A stretch of 64,000 nt of DNA, taken from the NCBI RefSeq assembly GCF_000090795.2, contig NW_003546438.1:1-64000 (forward strand). The letters are read 5' to 3'. Numbering within the stretch: position 1 is the first letter of the stretch; each line of letters begins with the position of its first letter. This DNA comes from Amphimedon queenslandica (lineage: Eukaryota; Porifera; Demospongiae; Haplosclerida; Niphatidae). Positions 60,280 through 64,000 of this stretch are shown here, piece after piece. The notes below the pieces were generated by a model. That model searched no databases. It saw only the letters and a program-made list of their open reading frames with translations, and was not told the DNA's origin. The position numbers and the translations under genes are program-made.

Positions 60280-60800
60280 TATAGGTTTTTCATGTCACCA
60301 TTCAAGGACAGAATGAGAAAACCAATAGGACATTCAGATGTTTCACCGTTTCGACTTGTTACGGCCACTTACACATCAAATGTCAAAAATGCAATTTTGC
60401 AATCACTTTCAAGCAGAGGTTTCATTTAGGAGCCTTAATGAAATGATTGCATTTGGGATGGGCATGATTGCCCTGAGTTATTCATTTGGGACCTCCTTCC
60501 AATTGTGAATCGTATATTCAGAAAACTACGAAAACAGGTTGGGATGTTCTACCACCGCATGCAACCCTTTATTATTAACTCAGAAACATAGGCATCATGC
60601 TTTAGCACAAGAGTATCATTGATTACTGCCAGAGCAGAACTGTGTCGTAGGCAAGTGTTGTTTAAACACTTTGATTATGACCCAGCTACCAAAGCAATTG
60701 ATTGCAAGTGCTGTGATTTTTACATTAAATGAACACAGCAAAAGTTATTGAGTGAGTTTTACTAACTTTTCCTGCAACCAAGACATAATTACACTGGACA
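60280..60800 (+). pseudogene. Unassigned coding-like stretch
   Basis: The plus strand keeps protein-like runs in one main frame with a few stops: HSDVSPFRLVTATYTSNVKN, ELFIWDLLPIVNRIFRKLRK, and RAELCRRQVLFKHFDYDP followed by a CKCC cysteine cluster. The runs are long for 65 percent AT DNA, so former coding is likely. No family could be named, and I do not assign a function. Confidence 0.35.
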
Positions 60801-60984
60801 TTGCATTCCCATAAAAGATTTAAATTGAGTAGACTCTCCCTTTGCTTTGCAAAGTCACCTAAATGGTATTAAGTTCGTCAACCAATAGTTTTAAATTTTT
60901 AATTTTTCAACTGGTTGAACGGCAGCCCGTTAATGTAGAAATTTCAGAACCTTTGTAACTGTCTAAAATCTATTAGCTTATATT

Positions 60985-62420
60985 TATAGCTAAAACCTCA
61001 TTCACATTGGATGAGAGATGATGCATTGCTTCTTTCAACTCTTTATTCAAATGCTCCATGTGCAACTTTATTGGGAGGTTTCTACCTGGTTTAGTCTACA
61101 TATTTACTCTTTTTGCTACAAAGTAATTAAGGCTCTCATTTTTTCCTTCAATAGCTATTGCTTAGAAAATTAGTAACACATATATCAAGCACCTTGTAAC
61201 CTTAGTCCATTGCTATCTCTCATAGCATCACAGTATTCCATACACAGTAAGCCTAGTGTTAACACGTCTCTCCCTTACGTTAGTACTTTATCAGTCTCCT
61301 TGTCTTCCTTTTCTCCTGTATCCATTAGCCCTTTGTGCTGGACTCATCGCTCTTGGAAAATATGTCCTGTTTCTTCAGCTCACATTTAATGAATATTTCT
61401 CAATCATGTTTGAAACTGAATGGAGAAATCATTCCTTTGACGGTCTAACATTGAATAATGACTTTATCCTTCTTGTTTGTGGGAGTAGCATCTACAGATG
61501 CTAGAGCAAACTCTTCCATTGCAAGACTATTAATGTTGGCTTCCACTACCAGAAGCTAAAACTATTGGCAATGGGAACGATCCAATTTAATCTCCACAGT
61601 TACTGTTTGCCTTTGAATCTGATTTTCAAAAATGATATTAGGATTCACTATTCCATCGAGAGGATGTTTTGCAGAGCAGTTTCCTATGTCACTTTTTATA
61701 ATAGTGACATACATAATTGCATAGATATTATATTTAGTGAACAAACTTTAGCATGCCAATCTTCGACATCAGGTAGTAGTCCTTTAAGGTGATCAGTAAC
61801 TGTCCATTCATGGATATTGCAATTGTAACTCCCTGTAGCCATCTCAACTGTTAACGGATCACCACCAAGAAGGAGATAGTGGAATCTATCTTCGAACAAT
61901 TCCATCTCTTCATTAGAAACTGGATCGTCAATCATACTATTACTATTGCTTACAACAGGAACATACTATGGCTCATGATACATTTCATCCTCGTCAATAC
62001 ACCTAGTGGAACCTAAAAGTAAGAAGCCTTTAAAATTAGTTTATGCATTAATATTGTAAACTTTATGATTATCAGTATTAACACTCTACATGTAAATGAA
62101 TCAATGCCTTCCACAACAGACTTCTGTAATACTTCTTTTGAGTAAGAGTGAAGAATATGATGAGAAATTGAATTAAAATTGTATTTAAAGAATGAAAAAT
62201 GTTCTCTCAGCATTCATGATTATAACATATTGTATCAAAATTGACACCAAATGATGATGGATTATCTTCAAAAGCAGACATATCACATCCATCAAGCACA
62301 GCGTAACTTTAGAAGTAGTAAAGGGACTGCAAGTGATTGTCACTGGTTTCCTCCTATGGTTTAATTGACTTGTCTACATTTTCTAAGCCTACAATTCTAA
62401 AAGTAGGTATCTTAACAGTT
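60985..62420 (-). pseudogene. DUF6589-family protein remnant
   Basis: Reading from about 62400: ENVDKSIKP, NHLQSLYYF and SYAVLDGCDMSAFEDNP (62390-62280); after a gap, LLLGGDPLTVEMATGS and HLKGLLPDVEDWHAKVC (61880-61750), the GD.LT and DWH hallmarks of DUF6589; then MEYCDAMRDSNGLRLQ (61240) and NLPIKLHMEHLNKELKEA (61070), the C-terminal blocks. This order is that of a metazoan and fungal protein family linked with mobile elements, of unknown biochemical role. Stops and shifts break it in several places, and about 150-300 bp between blocks could be introns. Confidence 0.7.
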
Positions 62421-64000
62421 AGTTTTGTTACTGTGTTGACTGATTTTTATTTATGTCAGTTTCAGATGAGAAAGGCATGGAACTGGAAGTTGTCGTAAAG
62501 GAAACTGAAGGTGGTGTTACATCATTATCATCATTACTCATATCTTTATGACACTACACATTGGGTCTTTGTGAGACCAGTCTTCTGTACACACAACTTC
62601 GTTACACGTAACAGAATCACAGGCAGATACAGCTGGAATAAGTGGCAAATCATTATCCAATGATGTCTTTCCTTTTACTTCAATACAGTACTGTTAGATT
62701 TAAATGATATTGAATTTGCCGGTTATAATATAGGCAGATGGCTTACCTTTAAAAGCTGGACTTTTAAAAAGTTGGACCACTCCTTCACATCTTCATGCAA
62801 GTGTTTACACATTTCATACAGCCATCTAATAGTACTTTTGTCCGATCACATGAACCAGCATTTTGTAGTCTTGTATACAACTAGATGCAGGACAAAACAT
62901 TATTTTCTCAATCAGACAAATTTCAAAATACCTATTTTAGAGCATGACTCATAAAAAAGTAGAGAAAGTCCATAAAGCAATTCTGAAGCAGCTACAGCCT
63001 TTGCTATTTCTACCTTATTTCTTTTTCTGACCTGGGTTAAATAATTTTTCCGATACTGACATTATTGGAACAGTTTCCTTCAAGTACCATACTATTCCTG
63101 CTGAAATAGAAAGACATTTGTCTTTGAAAATCAAGTGCTCCTTTACAAAACATGTAACATTCATTTCCTTTCAAATTATCATCCCTATTTTTATAACCAC
63201 CTTTCTACACATGTTCTTGTCCTTTTACTACAAAATTGACAATTGATATCCTACTGCATCTTCCATCAGATTAACCTAAACAATTTAATGATTTAGAAAC
63301 AATGTTAACACGACAAGGACCACTAGGTTTCTGTAAACGAACTACAAAATTGTACTAACCATCAAGCGAATTATAATTATTAAGTCATAGAAATGTTTTC
63401 ATAACAGGGAATTTTTAATTTGTATCACATTTAGAGTAACCTGAGAGCAAATGTGTGGCTAAACTAGCATTTCTTCATGTTTAAACTGTTTTTCACATTA
63501 TTGTTTGAGTTATGAACATTATAAGTTAAAGTATAATTTAGTCAGTACTGCGCATTCGCATATTTCTTGTTTTTTTAGCTTCATAGTGTAGTTTAAATTA
63601 TCAAAAGCAAATAATTGCACTGAGTTCTCATCATTTAAGGTCAATTGTTCAAATGATGTTTCAAGTTTTACTTAGTTCTTTTTTGTTCTTTATTTTTCAA
63701 TTTTAAAGTATAGTGCATACCAAGAGTGACTAATCAAACAGACTTGTTACCAATTATGTTTTTTGAATACAAAGTTTCAAATAATACTTTCATTGCTTCT
63801 TCTATTGTCAGTTTCAAATTACAGGAGCGAGTGAGTTCTAATCATTTCAGTTTATTATAAAATAATATTTCATTGACTATATGTTTCTCCTTCTCTCACT
63901 TTTATTGTATAGTTTAATGTACCCGAAGTCACTAATCAGACTGAGTTCTTATAATTAGATATTGGTTAGGAAATCATGTTTCATGTTCCACTCACTTCAC
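62421..64000. other. Terminal AT-rich stretch, nothing recognised
   Basis: No frame resembles a known family. A weak duplication may link 63710-63760 with 63912-63960 (GTGACTAATCAAACAGACT and GTCACTAATCAGACTGAG). The start of the DUF6589 gene may lie here. Confidence 0.4.

Overview
The window looks like a piece of an AT-rich animal genome, most likely an early-branching metazoan and quite possibly a sponge. This is inferred from three things: the one host-like gene is split by spliceosomal introns; the mix of mobile elements (hAT, Kolobok-like, ISL2EU, PIF/Harbinger, CACTA, Tc1/mariner, Penelope, CR1/L2-like LINE, DIRS, BEL/Pao and a DUF6589 protein) is typical of invertebrate genomes; and several protein families (the Kolobok-like protein, the P-element-like protein, DUF6589, the BEN-domain gene) resemble ones I know from sponge and cnidarian genomes. 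The species cannot be fixed from sequence alone. No bacterial operons, CRISPR arrays, rRNA genes or intact tRNA genes were seen.

Layout. 0-6 kb: a HIRAN-like fragment, copy A of a 1.2-kb dispersed repeat with a foldback end, tandem repeats, a TIR-bounded MITE, and a decayed protein with four internal repeats. 6-10.5 kb: a Kolobok-like transposase gene split by a nested ZMYM1/DUF4371-type hAT element. 10.6-15.5 kb: a plus-strand multi-exon BEN-domain gene, the only convincing host-type gene, with a second hAT in one intron. 15.7-18.2 kb: fragments of a Tc1/mariner, a Penelope-like element and a P-element-like protein. 18.2-20.2 kb: a TIR-bounded element carrying a 20-bp minisatellite. 21-27 kb: a PIF/Harbinger element (transposase plus convergent accessory gene), an ISL2EU element (transposase plus convergent SWIM/YqaJ nuclease gene) and a Tc1/mariner-like transposase half. 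27-32 kb: gene-poor AT-rich DNA with two MITEs. 32-41 kb: three more hAT elements, one (38.1-40.7 kb) with recognisable inverted ends and an 8-bp target-site duplication, a tRNA-derived MITE and copy B of the 1.2-kb repeat. 41-46 kb: a CACTA/EnSpm fragment, the second tRNA-derived MITE and a second Harbinger. 46-58 kb: a LINE, a DIRS fossil and a BEL/Pao fossil. 58-64 kb: copy C of the 1.2-kb repeat and a DUF6589 gene remnant.

Most of the window is therefore mobile-element remains of different ages. Autonomous elements carry at least a few stops or frame changes in every case I could follow. The most useful leads are the 1.2-kb repeat family, the tRNA sequence carried inside a TA-flanked inverted-repeat element, the minisatellite-bearing TIR element, the two-gene ISL2EU element, and the nested or intronic hAT insertions. 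All calls were made by eye from the sequence; no database search was run.
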